Assembly (NCBI GenBank): GCA_963422745.1
Contig: OY730477.1
Location: forward strand, 248,001-312,000
DNA from: G963422745 sp963422745
Lineage (GTDB): Bacteria > Actinomycetota > Acidimicrobiia > Acidimicrobiales > Aldehydirespiratoraceae
Direction of reading: 5' to 3'
Length of the DNA stretch: 64,000 nucleotides
The notes below the pieces were generated by a model, which saw nothing but the letters and a program-made list of their open reading frames with translations, had not been told where the DNA came from and did no database searches. The stretch's first letter is position 1. The number at the start of each line of letters is the position of its first letter. Both the position numbers and the translations under genes were made by a program. Shown piece after piece: positions 50,486 through 60,261 of the stretch.

Positions 50486-51835
50486 ATGCGCTCACGCTTA
50501 TTCAAGCTGTTCGCCGTACTGCTCGCGTTCACCGTGATCGCCGCAGCATGCGGTGACGACGACACGGCTGACGACGACCCGCCCGTTACCGAACCACCAC
50601 CCGCAGACGAACCGGCCGGCAAGACCAAACTCACCGTCACCGGGCCCGAACGTGATGAGAGCGAGGCTGGATCGCTACAAGCAGTCTTTGACGCGTGGGG
50701 TGAAGAAGCGGGGGTTGAAGTCACCTACCTCGGTTCAGCCGATTGGGAAGCGGAAGTCAACATCCAGATTGGAGCAGGCAACCCGCCCGACATCTCGATC
50801 TTCCCGCAGCCCGGTAAACTCGCCGAGTTCGCACGGGACGGCCACATTGTGCCTTTGAGCGACGACGCAGCCGCCGCGGTGGAGACAAACTGGTCCGATG
50901 CCTGGACCGTGTTCGGCAACGTTGACGGCACCCAGTACGGCGTCCCCACAAAATCCGACCTCAAGTCCCTGGTCTGGTACCAGCCAGCTCGGTTCGAAGC
51001 AGACGGTTATGAGGTCCCAACAACGTTCGACGAGTTCACCAATCTCGTGGCGGAGATGCAAGCCGCCGGTGGCGCCAAGCCACTGTGCGTCGGCATCGAA
51101 TCCGGTCAGGCGACCGGTTGGCCCTACACCGACTGGGTGGAAGACATGGTCCTTCGTCAACACGGCCCCGACGTCTACGACGATTGGGTCACCCACGAAA
51201 TCCCGTTCAACGACGCTCGCATCGTCGAGTCCATGAAGACCGTTCTCGATCTTTGGACCCAAGACAACGTCTTCGCGTCCAGCGGTTCCATTGCGGCCAC
51301 CGCATTCCAGGACAACGGCAAGCCACTCGTCATGGACGGTGACTGCTACATGCACCGGCAGGCCAGCTTTTACGCCGCCTTCATGCCTGAAGGTACGACC
51401 TATGCAGACGGCTCCGAGGACGCAGTTGACGTGTTCTATTTCCCCGATATCAAAGGCGACGCTCCGGTATTGGGTGCAGGCACCCTCGCCGCCGGGTTCA
51501 ACGACGACCCGTCCACGATGGCATTGCTGGCCTATATGAGCACCCCGGAGTATGCCGAGACCCGACAAAAGGAGCAGTCGGCACTCAAGGATGGTGGCCT
51601 CTCTGGCTTCCTGTCGGCGGTCAAGGGCCAGGACCTGAGCGTGTATCAACCACTTGAACAGTCGTTCCTGCAGATTCTGGAGAACGCAGCCATCGTTCGC
51701 TTTGATGCCTCAGACCTGATGCCCGCCGATGTAGGCGCCGGTACGTTTTGGACCGAAGGCACGTCCGCAGTCAACGGAGACCTAACTGCCCAAGAAGCTG
51801 CCGATTTGATTGAGGCAAGCTGGCCCACAGGCTGA
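50486..51835 (+). CDS. ABC sugar-binding lipoprotein, alpha-glucoside type
   Basis: 449-residue family 1 binding lipoprotein. ATG 50486 has TTGGAGG upstream; lipobox IAAAC with Cys22, then an acidic linker. The body ('TVTGPERDESEAGSLQAVFDAWGEEAGVEVTYLGS', 'IFPQPGKLAEFARDGHIVPL', 'CVGIESGQATGWPYTDWVEDMVLR', 'DGDCYMHRQASFYAAFMPEG') resembles AglE-type alpha-glucoside binding proteins. The GH13 enzyme and LacI gene upstream support alpha-glucoside cargo. Cargo identity is inference. Confidence 0.9.
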   Translation: MRSRLFKLFAVLLAFTVIAAACGDDDTADDDPPVTEPPPADEPAGKTKLTVTGPERDESEAGSLQAVFDAWGEEAGVEVTYLGSADWEAEVNIQIGAGNPPDISIFPQPGKLAEFARDGHIVPLSDDAAAAVETNWSDAWTVFGNVDGTQYGVPTKSDLKSLVWYQPARFEADGYEVPTTFDEFTNLVAEMQAAGGAKPLCVGIESGQATGWPYTDWVEDMVLRQHGPDVYDDWVTHEIPFNDARIVESMKTVLDLWTQDNVFASSGSIAATAFQDNGKPLVMDGDCYMHRQASFYAAFMPEGTTYADGSEDAVDVFYFPDIKGDAPVLGAGTLAAGFNDDPSTMALLAYMSTPEYAETRQKEQSALKDGGLSGFLSAVKGQDLSVYQPLEQSFLQILENAAIVRFDASDLMPADVGAGTFWTEGTSAVNGDLTAQEAADLIEASWPTG

Positions 51836-51847
51836 CCCGAACCAGCA

Positions 51848-51881
51848 ACTTCGCGGGCTGCGCATTGGCAGCCCGCGAAGT
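51848..51881 (+). promoter_or_regulatory. 14-bp perfect stem-loop after the binding-protein gene
   Basis: ACTTCGCGGGCTGC (51848–51861) pairs with its exact complement at 51868–51881 across the 6-nt loop GCATTG. It comes 12 bp after the lipoprotein stop and 146 bp before the permease start, with no U-tract. As in the peptide importer at 2.2 kb, it may hold back permease expression or stabilise the binding-protein mRNA. Confidence 0.78.
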
Positions 51882-52027
51882 GCGGCACCAAGCGCCTAAA
51901 AGTTTCTCATCGGGGAAATCAGCCGATCCGTGGTCGCTGGGAGAAGTCTGCGATACTTCACCAACTTCAAACAGGGACCGATTTCGGCTCGTGTTGAAGA
52001 ATCCCCAGGGAGGTGGAATCGCCACCA

Positions 52028-53953
52028 ATGCGCAAGGTCATCGAAACGCTAATCCTCATTGTGCTAGCCGTCGGGGCGAGCGCGGTGCTGTGGATCGGCG
52101 CGAACCTGGTATTTGATCAGGCACGTGACCACTGGAGAAGATTCAGTGCCCTGATCACCTTCCTAGTCGGATTCGCGGGCCTGCTCGTGCTACAGGGAAA
52201 CCGCTTGTTGCGATCCCTGGGGCCCGGTGCCGACGACATCGGTAAGTTCGGTGAACTGATAGCAACTCCGATACTGGGAGGGCTTGTTGTCGGGGCCATC
52301 GGCGCCTACATGTCCAACACGGAGTCACCGCGCATCCGGCTTGCCGTCGGCCTTAGCAGCGGAGTCGTTGTCGGGGCCGCGATCGGAGCTTGGCTGGCTG
52401 CAACGGCCCGACCAAACCTGCAATTCGGCTGGCTAGCGGTGTGGACAGCAACAGCTGCTGCGACGGGTTTCGGGGTGGCTGCCCTGCGAGGCAAGCACCC
52501 ACCCAACGGAGGTTTGTGGGGCGCATCAATCGGATGGCTCCTTGGCGCCTTCGCAATGCCCGACCTGGGGGCTGGCACAATGGCTGAAGCGGTTTTGGGC
52601 ACTGTCGTGCCCGGTGCGCTCCTCGGTTACCGATTCGGCACTACCCGCAACCTCACAAAGTTCCAACGGCGCCGCCTGGACAACCGTTCACGTGCCGCGA
52701 TCTTCCTCACACCTGCATTGGTGTTTGTGACGATTGGGCTGGTCGCTCCGACACTGATCACCATCTGGCTGTCATTGAAGGACCGCAAATCCGAAAACTG
52801 GGTGTGGTTGGAGAACTATCGCTACGTGTTTACCGACCCCAAATCCTTCGACATGGGGGGTTGGCGTGACCTGTTCGGTAGCTCGATCTTCTGGCTCGGA
52901 ATCATCCTGCTTGCTGTCGGACTCGTGATCGGGATCGTCCGCCGCCGTTTCACCGGTGAGGGTTTCGTTGCCGGCGGACCCTCTTTCGTTCCGCTCCTTG
53001 CCGCTTCGCTATTGCTCGTGTTTGCGGTCTTCTCGGTCCTTCGTGGCACCGTGATGAACAACCTGTGGTGGGCGTTCACCGTTACGCTGTTCTCCACCGG
53101 CCTCGGGTTGGCGATCGCGGTGTTGGCGGACCAAGCGGGGCTCGAAAAGGTTGCCAAGTCGATCATCTTCATGCCGATGGCGATATCGCTGGTTGGTGCC
53201 TCAATAATCTGGCGTTTTGTTTACATCGCTCGAGACACGTCCAAACCCCAAACGGGCGTACTCAATGCTGTTTGGGTGCAGCTCGGTAGGTGGAGCACCG
53301 GAAGCGGCATACCGACCGTATTGGGCACGGTAGCGATATGGCTCACGGTGGTGCTGTTGGCGATAGGAGTTGCGCGGGCCCTGGTGCGAAGAGCGTATGA
53401 GAAACTGCCTCTTTTGGTGATGGCAACAGGGTTTGTGCTCTGGCTCGCCTACCGGTTCAGCTTCGACGGGATCGGAGGTTTCCGAAGAAACGGCGGATAC
53501 CTCGACGGATACAGCGACGACACCATCCTCTTCGTCCAAGAGTCACCATTCAACAATGTGTGGCTGATGGTAATACTCATCTGGATCCAGACCGGTTTCG
53601 CCATGGTGATCCTGTCAGCCGCCATCAAAGCCATACCAACGGAGCTGATTGAGGCGGCCTCCGTTGATGGTGCTACCAGATCTCAGACGTTCTGGAGGGT
53701 AATCCTCCCGCAGATCTCCACCACAATAGGCGTGGTCGTTACCACCTTGATCGTATTGGTAATGAAGGTCTACGACATCGTCAAGGTCGTCACCAACTCC
53801 AACTTCGGAACTCAGGTGCTCGCCAACGACATGTTCGAAGAAGCTTTCCTGTTCCAAAACACAGGATTGGGAGCGGCGCTTGCGATGATCATCTTCTTCT
53901 CGGTGTTGCCGATAATGGTCGTCAACATCCGACGGATGCAGAGGGAGACTTGA
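52028..53953 (+). CDS. ABC sugar permease with N-terminal membrane extension (AglF-like)
   Basis: 641-residue permease, roughly twice the usual MalF-type length. The first ~215 residues form an extra membrane region of several helices ('LILIVLAVGASAVLWIGANLVF', 'FSALITFLVGFAGLLVLQG', then Gly/Ala-rich helices). The canonical permease follows from 'RSRAAIFLTPALVFVTIGLVAPTLITIWLSLKDR', with EAA loop 'EAASVDGATRSQTFWRVILPQ'. AGGGAGGTGG precedes ATG 52028; the GTG at 52013 is inside that site. One base separates its stop from the next gene. Confidence 0.88.
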   Translation: MRKVIETLILIVLAVGASAVLWIGANLVFDQARDHWRRFSALITFLVGFAGLLVLQGNRLLRSLGPGADDIGKFGELIATPILGGLVVGAIGAYMSNTESPRIRLAVGLSSGVVVGAAIGAWLAATARPNLQFGWLAVWTATAAATGFGVAALRGKHPPNGGLWGASIGWLLGAFAMPDLGAGTMAEAVLGTVVPGALLGYRFGTTRNLTKFQRRRLDNRSRAAIFLTPALVFVTIGLVAPTLITIWLSLKDRKSENWVWLENYRYVFTDPKSFDMGGWRDLFGSSIFWLGIILLAVGLVIGIVRRRFTGEGFVAGGPSFVPLLAASLLLVFAVFSVLRGTVMNNLWWAFTVTLFSTGLGLAIAVLADQAGLEKVAKSIIFMPMAISLVGASIIWRFVYIARDTSKPQTGVLNAVWVQLGRWSTGSGIPTVLGTVAIWLTVVLLAIGVARALVRRAYEKLPLLVMATGFVLWLAYRFSFDGIGGFRRNGGYLDGYSDDTILFVQESPFNNVWLMVILIWIQTGFAMVILSAAIKAIPTELIEAASVDGATRSQTFWRVILPQISTTIGVVVTTLIVLVMKVYDIVKVVTNSNFGTQVLANDMFEEAFLFQNTGLGAALAMIIFFSVLPIMVVNIRRMQRET

Positions 53954-53954
53954 G

Positions 53955-54911
53955 ATGACCGCAATCATTCCCAGCTCCCCTGGACACCAACGTCGAACGC
54001 TCGTCAACCTCGTCTACGGGTTCCTACGACGAGTCCCTACCTCGATCCTATGGCTGTTGGCGCTGATTTGGTCCATTCCGACACTTGGGTTGTTCCTCAA
54101 CTCGTTGCGATCAAGGGACAATCAACGCGCCAATGGCTTCTGGACGATGCTGCGCGACGAAGGCGGCCTGACCCTGGACCATTACCGCGAAGTTTTTGAC
54201 GCAGCCTCAACAAACAGCCTCACTGATTCTCTGCTCAACAGTTTCGCCATCTCCATACCAGCCACGGTTATCCCGATCGCTATCGCCGCAGTCGCCGCCT
54301 ACGCCTTCGCCTGGGTCGATTTCAGGGGTCGCAAAACGCTGTTCATTGCCACGGTTTCCTTGCTGGCAGTGCCTCTGCAGGTTGCGCTCATCCCATTGCT
54401 GAAGCTATGGGTGGGCGGCGCTCATCTGAGCCTGCCGATCTTCGACAAGACTGTCACCCTCATTCCCGACCTGAATTTGGTCAACACCACCACCGCGGTC
54501 TGGCTGACCCACACAGGGTTCGCCCTACCGTTCGCTATCTTCTTGATCCACAACTACCTGAGCGAACTCCCTCGCGACCTTTTCGAGGCTGCCCGCATCG
54601 ACGGGGCCGATCACTTCACTATTTTCTGGCGTCTGGTTCTACCACTGTCGATTCCGGTGCTGGCCGCCTTCGCTATCTTTCAATTCCTGTGGACCTGGAA
54701 CGACTTCCTCATAGCCAACACGATGGCTGGCACCAACCCCGACGCCATACCCACCACCATCCGGATCGCTAACCTCGCGGGGGATTTCGGACGTAACGAG
54801 CACCTCTTGCCCTCCGCCGCTTTCGTTCAGGCATTTTTCCCTCTGGTCGTGTTCTTCGCCTTGCAGCGCTACTTCGTGCGAGGCATCCTCGCTGGATCGG
54901 TCAAGGGCTAA
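53955..54911 (+). CDS. ABC sugar permease, MalG type (AglG-like)
   Basis: 318-residue partner permease. Features: 'VPTSILWLLALIWSIPTLGLFLNSLRS', a periplasmic segment, 'AAVAAYAFAWVDFRGRKTLFIATVSLLAVPLQVALIPLLKLW', EAA loop 'FEAARIDGADHFTIFWRLVLPLSIP', and the MalG-type end 'QRYFVRGILAGSVKG'. It is the last gene of the LacI-controlled unit; mshC follows 19 bp later. As with the 6.4-kb importer, no ATPase is encoded here. Confidence 0.92.
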   Translation: MTAIIPSSPGHQRRTLVNLVYGFLRRVPTSILWLLALIWSIPTLGLFLNSLRSRDNQRANGFWTMLRDEGGLTLDHYREVFDAASTNSLTDSLLNSFAISIPATVIPIAIAAVAAYAFAWVDFRGRKTLFIATVSLLAVPLQVALIPLLKLWVGGAHLSLPIFDKTVTLIPDLNLVNTTTAVWLTHTGFALPFAIFLIHNYLSELPRDLFEAARIDGADHFTIFWRLVLPLSIPVLAAFAIFQFLWTWNDFLIANTMAGTNPDAIPTTIRIANLAGDFGRNEHLLPSAAFVQAFFPLVVFFALQRYFVRGILAGSVKG

Positions 54912-54930
54912 CGGCGCTAACTTTGCGTCC

Positions 54931-56115
54931 GTGCGGCTATACGACACCGCCCGAGACGCGATCGTTGCATTCGACTGCGGACCCGAGGTGGATATCTACG
55001 TCTGCGGGATTACACCGTATGACTCCACCCATTTGGGCCACGCCAATACTTATCTCACCTACGACCTGCTTGTTCGGCGGCTCGAAGACCGTGGCCACAG
55101 CGTGCGGGTGGTTCGCAACATCACCGACGTAGACGATTCGATCCTGCCGAAAGCCCGCAGCCTCGGTGTCGACTTCCTGGAACTGGCAGCGGCGGAAACC
55201 GCCCGCTTCAACGAGGACATGCAGGCATTGGCCACCCGACCGGTGTTCGCCGAGCCGCGCGCCACCCACTGGGTGGCCGAGATGGTGGAGTTCATACAAA
55301 GACTCGAAGCTAGGGGTCATACCTACACCGTTGACGGGGTTGTTTTCTTCGACGTGTCGACTTTTGAGGGGTTTGGCAGCCTGTCGGGCTACAGCGAAGC
55401 AGCAATGCTCACCTACGCCGCTGAGCGGGGCGGCCACCCCGACGACCCTCGACAGCGAAATCCGCTCGACTTCGTGCTGTGGCAATCCTCGGCACTCAAC
55501 GAACCGGATTGGCCTTCACCGTGGGGTGCCGGGCGTCCGGGATGGCACATTGAATGCAGCACCATGGCCATGGGCACACTCGGCAAGACAGTTGATCTGC
55601 ACGGCGGCGGCAGCGATCTCATCTTTCCGCACCACGAATGCGAACAAGCCCAAAGCGTTGCCGCCAACGGGGTGCCATTGGCCCGCCACTGGATGCATTG
55701 CGGGATGGTCTCCTATGAAGGGGCGAAGATGTCAAAGTCGCTCGGCAACCTAGTCTTCGTAAGCGAGCTATCAAAGATCGCCGATCCGCGGGCGGTCCGC
55801 ATGGCGCTCATGGCCCATCACTACCGCAGCGATTGGGAGTGGTCCCACGATGAACTCACTGATTCCGTCGCAGCTTTGGAACGGCTCTGGGCGGCCGCCC
55901 ATTGCACCAGCGGTCCCGACGCCAAGGGCTATGCCGCACGGGTGCGGGCCGCGCTCGACAATGACCTGGACGCGCCCTCCGCACGCTTTGAACTCCTCGC
56001 TCTGGGTGACGCTATTCACCAAGGAGGAGATGATCCGGATGCACCGACCATACTGCGCGAGGTCGCAGCGCTTTGCGGCATTGAACTCGTATCCCCACTT
56101 GCTTCGGTCGACTGA
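54931..56115 (+). CDS. mshC: Mycothiol ligase MshC (cysteine:GlcN-Ins ligase)
   Basis: 394-residue paralogue of cysteinyl-tRNA synthetase that joins cysteine to glucosaminyl-inositol in mycothiol synthesis. Zinc/catalytic motif 'YVCGITPYDSTHLGHANTYLTYDLL' (Cys25; HLGH) with ITPYD rather than the GPTVYD of CysS is diagnostic. Also 'NPLDFVLWQSSALNEPDWPSPWGAGRPGWHIECS' and 'GAKMSKSLGNLVFVSEL'. It lacks the C-terminal tRNA-binding domain. GTG start. cysS follows on the same strand. Confidence 0.92.
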   Translation: MRLYDTARDAIVAFDCGPEVDIYVCGITPYDSTHLGHANTYLTYDLLVRRLEDRGHSVRVVRNITDVDDSILPKARSLGVDFLELAAAETARFNEDMQALATRPVFAEPRATHWVAEMVEFIQRLEARGHTYTVDGVVFFDVSTFEGFGSLSGYSEAAMLTYAAERGGHPDDPRQRNPLDFVLWQSSALNEPDWPSPWGAGRPGWHIECSTMAMGTLGKTVDLHGGGSDLIFPHHECEQAQSVAANGVPLARHWMHCGMVSYEGAKMSKSLGNLVFVSELSKIADPRAVRMALMAHHYRSDWEWSHDELTDSVAALERLWAAAHCTSGPDAKGYAARVRAALDNDLDAPSARFELLALGDAIHQGGDDPDAPTILREVAALCGIELVSPLASVD

Positions 56116-56211
56116 ACATCAATCCCACGCCCCAATCAAGCCCAGATCCACCCAAGTACCCAACCCCATTCAATCACCCAACCCCCATTCAACGACTCAA
56201 GTTTTTGACCC

Positions 56212-57627
56212 TTGATCCGCCTTTACGACACTCTCAGCGGTGAGGTTCGCACTCTCACACAACGCGATCATGGCAAGGTCTCAATGTACGCATGCGGACC
56301 GACCGTGTACGACCATCCCCACCTCGGGCACGCTCGCCAGGCGATGACCTACGACATCGTCCGCCGCTACCTTGAATGGCGTGGTGTTGAGGTCGTCCAT
56401 GTCGCCAACGTCACCGACATAGATGACAACATCATCGGCCGGGCGGCACGAGAAGGGCGTTCAGAAGCCGAAGTTGCGGCCCAATGGGAAGCGATCTACA
56501 TCGACTCAATGGATGCTCTGGGCATTCTCGCCCCTCATCACCGTCCCCGAGCAACCGAGTACGTCCCAGAGATGTTGGCGCTCATCGAGACACTCGTCGA
56601 CAACGGCGCCGCCTACGTCAACTCCGGTGGGTTGTATCTGCGGGTTGGAGACGTTCGGGGTTACGGCGACCTCGTACACCGCTCTCTCGACGAACTGCAC
56701 GAGGGCGCAGGGGCCCGAATCAATGTCGACGAGGACAAGGAAAACCCGCTTGACTTTGCGCTTTGGAAGTCTGCCAAACCCGGCGAGCCGACATGGCCGT
56801 CACCATGGGGCGACGGGCGACCGGGCTGGCATATCGAATGCGCAGCAATGAGCTTGGCGATTCTGGGTGACGGCTTCGATCTTCATGGTGGAGGCAGCGA
56901 TTTGGTGTTCCCGCATCACACCAACGAGCGAGCCGAGGCGATCGCAGCAGGTCGGGTCTTCGCCAGTCACTGGATGCACAACGCCATGGTCAACGTGGAC
57001 GGCACCAAGATGTCGAAGTCGCTGGGAAATTACACCACCATCGGCGCGCTGCTCGACGAGCATCCGCTCAACGCACGGGCGTTGCGTCTGCTGATCTTGC
57101 AAACTCACTACCGCAAAGCCATGGAAGTGAATACCGACGTGATGGCACAGGCACGTTCGGCGATCAGGCGACTTGATGCCATGGCCCGAAAGGCTGTCGC
57201 CGCCGGGATCGAGCTCAAATGCCTGGGCTACGCCGACCAGCACAGCGCCCTTGAGGCCAGTGCCATCGACGAGTTCGTTTCGGCCATGGATGATGATCTG
57301 GGCACGCCAGCGGCTATAGCTGTGGTGTTCGCCACGGCCCGGCGGGCCAACGCAGCACTCGACTCCGGTAGCGCCAACGCTGCGACTCTGGTAGCAACCG
57401 TGACCGAAGAGGCCTCTGCTCTGGGGCTACAACTCAACAACGCAGTTACGCAACCCCTGTCGAGCACCATTGATGACACCTCCCGGATCGATTCGCTTGT
57501 GCGGGCACGCCAGCGAGCCCGCTCGGGCAAGGATTTCGACACTGCCGATCGGATTCGCAGCGAGCTGGCAGCCCTCGGTGTAGTTATTGAGGACACACCA
57601 TCCGGACCGATCTGGCGTCGATCCTGA
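56212..57627 (+). CDS. cysS: Cysteinyl-tRNA synthetase
   Basis: 471-residue class I aminoacyl-tRNA synthetase. 'MYACGPTVYDHPHLGHARQAM' holds the zinc Cys28 and HIGH-type motif HLGH; 'NPLDFALWKSAKPGEPTWPSPWGDGRPGWHIECAAMS' and 'FPHHTNERAEA' supply the other zinc ligands; 'DGTKMSKSLGNY' is the KMSKS loop. The C-terminal helical and anticodon-binding parts end 'DTADRIRSELAALGVVIEDTPSGPIWRR'. TTG start. Being next to mshC, it provides a direct sequence contrast between the two paralogues. Confidence 0.95.
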   Translation: MIRLYDTLSGEVRTLTQRDHGKVSMYACGPTVYDHPHLGHARQAMTYDIVRRYLEWRGVEVVHVANVTDIDDNIIGRAAREGRSEAEVAAQWEAIYIDSMDALGILAPHHRPRATEYVPEMLALIETLVDNGAAYVNSGGLYLRVGDVRGYGDLVHRSLDELHEGAGARINVDEDKENPLDFALWKSAKPGEPTWPSPWGDGRPGWHIECAAMSLAILGDGFDLHGGGSDLVFPHHTNERAEAIAAGRVFASHWMHNAMVNVDGTKMSKSLGNYTTIGALLDEHPLNARALRLLILQTHYRKAMEVNTDVMAQARSAIRRLDAMARKAVAAGIELKCLGYADQHSALEASAIDEFVSAMDDDLGTPAAIAVVFATARRANAALDSGSANAATLVATVTEEASALGLQLNNAVTQPLSSTIDDTSRIDSLVRARQRARSGKDFDTADRIRSELAALGVVIEDTPSGPIWRRS

Positions 57628-57711
57628 CCGCCACGAATCTCAGGGTCGATCATCTCGACTCTTCGGTTCCGCCACGCCGAGCCGTCACCGACTCTCAGCC
57701 GAGATCAACCA

Positions 57712-59310
57712 TTAGCCGAGTGCGTAAACGTAGCCAGCGCGTGTGCCGACGTAGATCCGACCTTTCCATACGGCCGGCGTGGACTCGATACATCCACCGA
57801 GTTCGACCTTCCACAGCGCGACAGGCTCAGCAGACGTATCGGATATATCGAAGCCATGAAGCACCCCGCCGCAGTCGCCTTGGATGAGCACCCCGTCAAC
57901 GATGACCGGCGACGCCCAAGTTGGGCCAGCCAAGTACAGGCGCCAGCGCTCTGCTCCGGTCGCCGTGTCCAAACCCAGAACGTCGCCCGAGTCGGTAGGA
58001 ACAATCAGCAGATCCTCATAGAGACCTGGCGTTGCCCACACACCAGAATCCAGCTTCGGGCGTTGCTGCACTCCCCAAATAAGCGGGTCGTCGGGCCTGC
58101 TCGGATCGAGCTTCAGGATCTGGCCGACCTCCCTGGATCGGGCTGTACCCCGCTCATACTCGACACCGGCATAGATCATCCCTTCATGGTCGATCACCAG
58201 TGAAGCGTCAATGTCGTCCCCCGCCCAATACCGCAGGACCTGTTTCGGTTCTGTGCCCGTGTCGAGGCCGCTGATGTCCCATCCCTGAATCAGACCACCC
58301 GAATTAGCGAAGTACACAACGTTGCCCGAGATCGCTACCGAGTTCTCAATCGAGACATTGCCGCCTACCGCCGCGATCAGGTCGTCGTCCCAGCCCGGTG
58401 TGTGCCACACGAGCACCGGAGCGACCGTGACCATCCCAGCGGCGTCGTATCCGCGGTTCAGTCTCACGACATGGAACTGGCTGTTCTCCCCGCCGACGAA
58501 CAAGAAATCGTCGATCACCAGTCCCGCTCCGTCCCAGTCATTGTTCCATTTTGTCGGTGTCACCGCGTCCGCTGCTAGTGCCCACAGTTCGCGTGGGGCG
58601 TCACCGTCAAGGGCGATTACGCGGTAGTGATTGTCGCGGCTACCCGTATACACCAACGGGTAACCGTCCGGATCGATCGTTACCGATCCCTTGATGATGT
58701 CTCCGGTTCGGTAGTCAGGCAGGATTCGTTGTCCGGTTTCGGCGTCTATGAAGTGAACGCTGCGACTGTAGGCACCAAGTACCACCCAGGTGCGCCCATT
58801 GCGCTCAAACACGGCAGGCTGGCCGGTCCACCCCGAGCCGCACCACATGCTTGTCCGCCCACCCGTGGTGGACCTTGAGCACATTGGTGAGTCTGGGAAA
58901 CTCCAGCGAATGGTTGGTGACTTCGGAATCGGTCCGGTGCCGTAAAAGGTTCGGGTGGGGTTGCCTCTGAAGGTAAGCAGCCCCGCAACCGTTTCACCCC
59001 ATGGGGAACCCGAGGTCTCGGGGTCGACCCACCCCGCATATGGAGCTTCGGTGGTGGTCGTAGTTGATGTTGTCGATACGGGTGCAGATGTTGTGGTTGA
59101 GGTCGTTGCGACAACTACTGCGGTTTCGACGCGAGCATCGTCATTCGCGTATCGCTGCTGGACTACCGCCAGCGTTTCGGCGACAACCACAGCTACGCCC
59201 ACGACGACGACAAAGATCAGCAAGCCCCGGATAGCCGCCCTCAAGCGACCGAACCGGACCTGCGGCGCAGGTGCGCTGGCCACTGCCGGATCCGCTGACC
59301 CGGTTAGCAA
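57712..59310 (-). CDS. Membrane-anchored PQQ-like beta-propeller protein
   Basis: 532-residue protein with TTG start overlapping the previous stop. One N-terminal helix ('AAIRGLLIFVVVVGVAVVVAETLAVV') is followed by a Thr-rich linker and an extracytoplasmic beta-propeller built of repeats such as 'PAVFERNGRTWVVLGAYSRSVHFIDAETG', 'GLYEDLLIVPTDSGDVLGLDTATGAERWRLYLAG' and 'PAVWKGRIYVGTRAGYVYALG'. The repeat type is PQQ-like/YncE; it need not bind PQQ. Function unknown. Overlaps the acyl-CoA dehydrogenase gene. Confidence 0.82.
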   Translation of the reverse strand: MLTGSADPAVASAPAPQVRFGRLRAAIRGLLIFVVVVGVAVVVAETLAVVQQRYANDDARVETAVVVATTSTTTSAPVSTTSTTTTTEAPYAGWVDPETSGSPWGETVAGLLTFRGNPTRTFYGTGPIPKSPTIRWSFPDSPMCSRSTTGGRTSMWCGSGWTGQPAVFERNGRTWVVLGAYSRSVHFIDAETGQRILPDYRTGDIIKGSVTIDPDGYPLVYTGSRDNHYRVIALDGDAPRELWALAADAVTPTKWNNDWDGAGLVIDDFLFVGGENSQFHVVRLNRGYDAAGMVTVAPVLVWHTPGWDDDLIAAVGGNVSIENSVAISGNVVYFANSGGLIQGWDISGLDTGTEPKQVLRYWAGDDIDASLVIDHEGMIYAGVEYERGTARSREVGQILKLDPSRPDDPLIWGVQQRPKLDSGVWATPGLYEDLLIVPTDSGDVLGLDTATGAERWRLYLAGPTWASPVIVDGVLIQGDCGGVLHGFDISDTSAEPVALWKVELGGCIESTPAVWKGRIYVGTRAGYVYALG

Positions 59311-60158
59311 TAGCTGTAGAAGCCTTGCCCCGATTTACGACCAAGCTGGCCAGCAGTGACCATCCGACGCAACATCGGCGGCGGAGCGTACCAGGCCTCG
59401 TTGTACTCATCGTGTAGCGACTGAGCCGTCCACAACATGACGTCGAGTCCGATCATGTCGCTGAGTTCGAGCGGGCCCATCGGATGCCCGGCGCCTAGCT
59501 TCATTGCTTCGTCGATGTCCGCGGCCGAGGCGTGACCGGCCTCGTACATGCGCATCGCCTGACACATGTAAGGCACCAACAACATGTTGACCACGAAACC
59601 GGCGCGGTCGGTGCAGTGAACCACCCGCTTACCCAAAACGTCGGTGGCGAACCTATCGACTGCGGATCGGGTGGAATCCGCCGTGCGTCTCGTCGAGATA
59701 ATCTCGACGAGCTTCATGATCGTGGCCGGGTTGAAGAAGTGCATGCCAACGACCTGCTCCGGACGTCGGGTGGCCATAGACACCTCAATGATCGGGTAGG
59801 ACGAGGTGTTGGTGGCGATGATCGTGTCGGCAGCACAGATTCCGTCGAGTTTCGCAAAGAGCGCCTTTTTGAGGTCAAGGTTCTCCGGGGCGGACTCAAT
59901 CACGAGGTCACAATCCGTCAGATCCTCTAGCTCGGTCGTCCAAGAAATCGCGGATAGTGCCGCGTCTCTGCTGGCCTCATCGAGCTTGCCTCGCGAAACT
60001 GCCCTGTTCATCGAGGAATCCACTCTTGTCCTGGCGGCCTCTACAGCGTCGGGGCCGATCTCAGCCGCCAAGACGGTCACTCCGGATTTGGCCGCTAATT
60101 CAATGATGCCCGAACCCATGGTTCCTGCGCCCACAACTCCCAGGTTTTGGATAGTCAA
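59304..60158 (-). CDS. 3-hydroxybutyryl-CoA dehydrogenase-type enzyme
   Basis: 284-residue NAD-dependent 3-hydroxyacyl-CoA dehydrogenase. TTG 60158 is chosen, with AGGAGAACC upstream. Rossmann motif 'LGVVGAGTMGSGIIELAAKSGV'; 'DCDLVIESAPENLDLKKALFAKLDGI'; catalytic His in 'VVGMHFFNPATIMKLVEII'; C-terminal domain 'DRAGFVVNMLLVPYMCQAMRMYE' and 'KLGAGHPMGPLELSDMIGLDV'. Probably works in butyrate or polyhydroxyalkanoate-related metabolism. Overlaps the downstream beta-propeller gene by 7 bp. Confidence 0.92.
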   Translation of the reverse strand: MTIQNLGVVGAGTMGSGIIELAAKSGVTVLAAEIGPDAVEAARTRVDSSMNRAVSRGKLDEASRDAALSAISWTTELEDLTDCDLVIESAPENLDLKKALFAKLDGICAADTIIATNTSSYPIIEVSMATRRPEQVVGMHFFNPATIMKLVEIISTRRTADSTRSAVDRFATDVLGKRVVHCTDRAGFVVNMLLVPYMCQAMRMYEAGHASAADIDEAMKLGAGHPMGPLELSDMIGLDVMLWTAQSLHDEYNEAWYAPPPMLRRMVTAGQLGRKSGQGFYSYC

Positions 60159-60261
60159 CTCGGTTCTCCTCGATACGCTGCGCTGCAACACGACAGAGGC
60201 TAGTGAGTAGCACATGACTCGTGTGTCGTCGACTCCTACACGCAGGTACGCTGGGGAAGTT

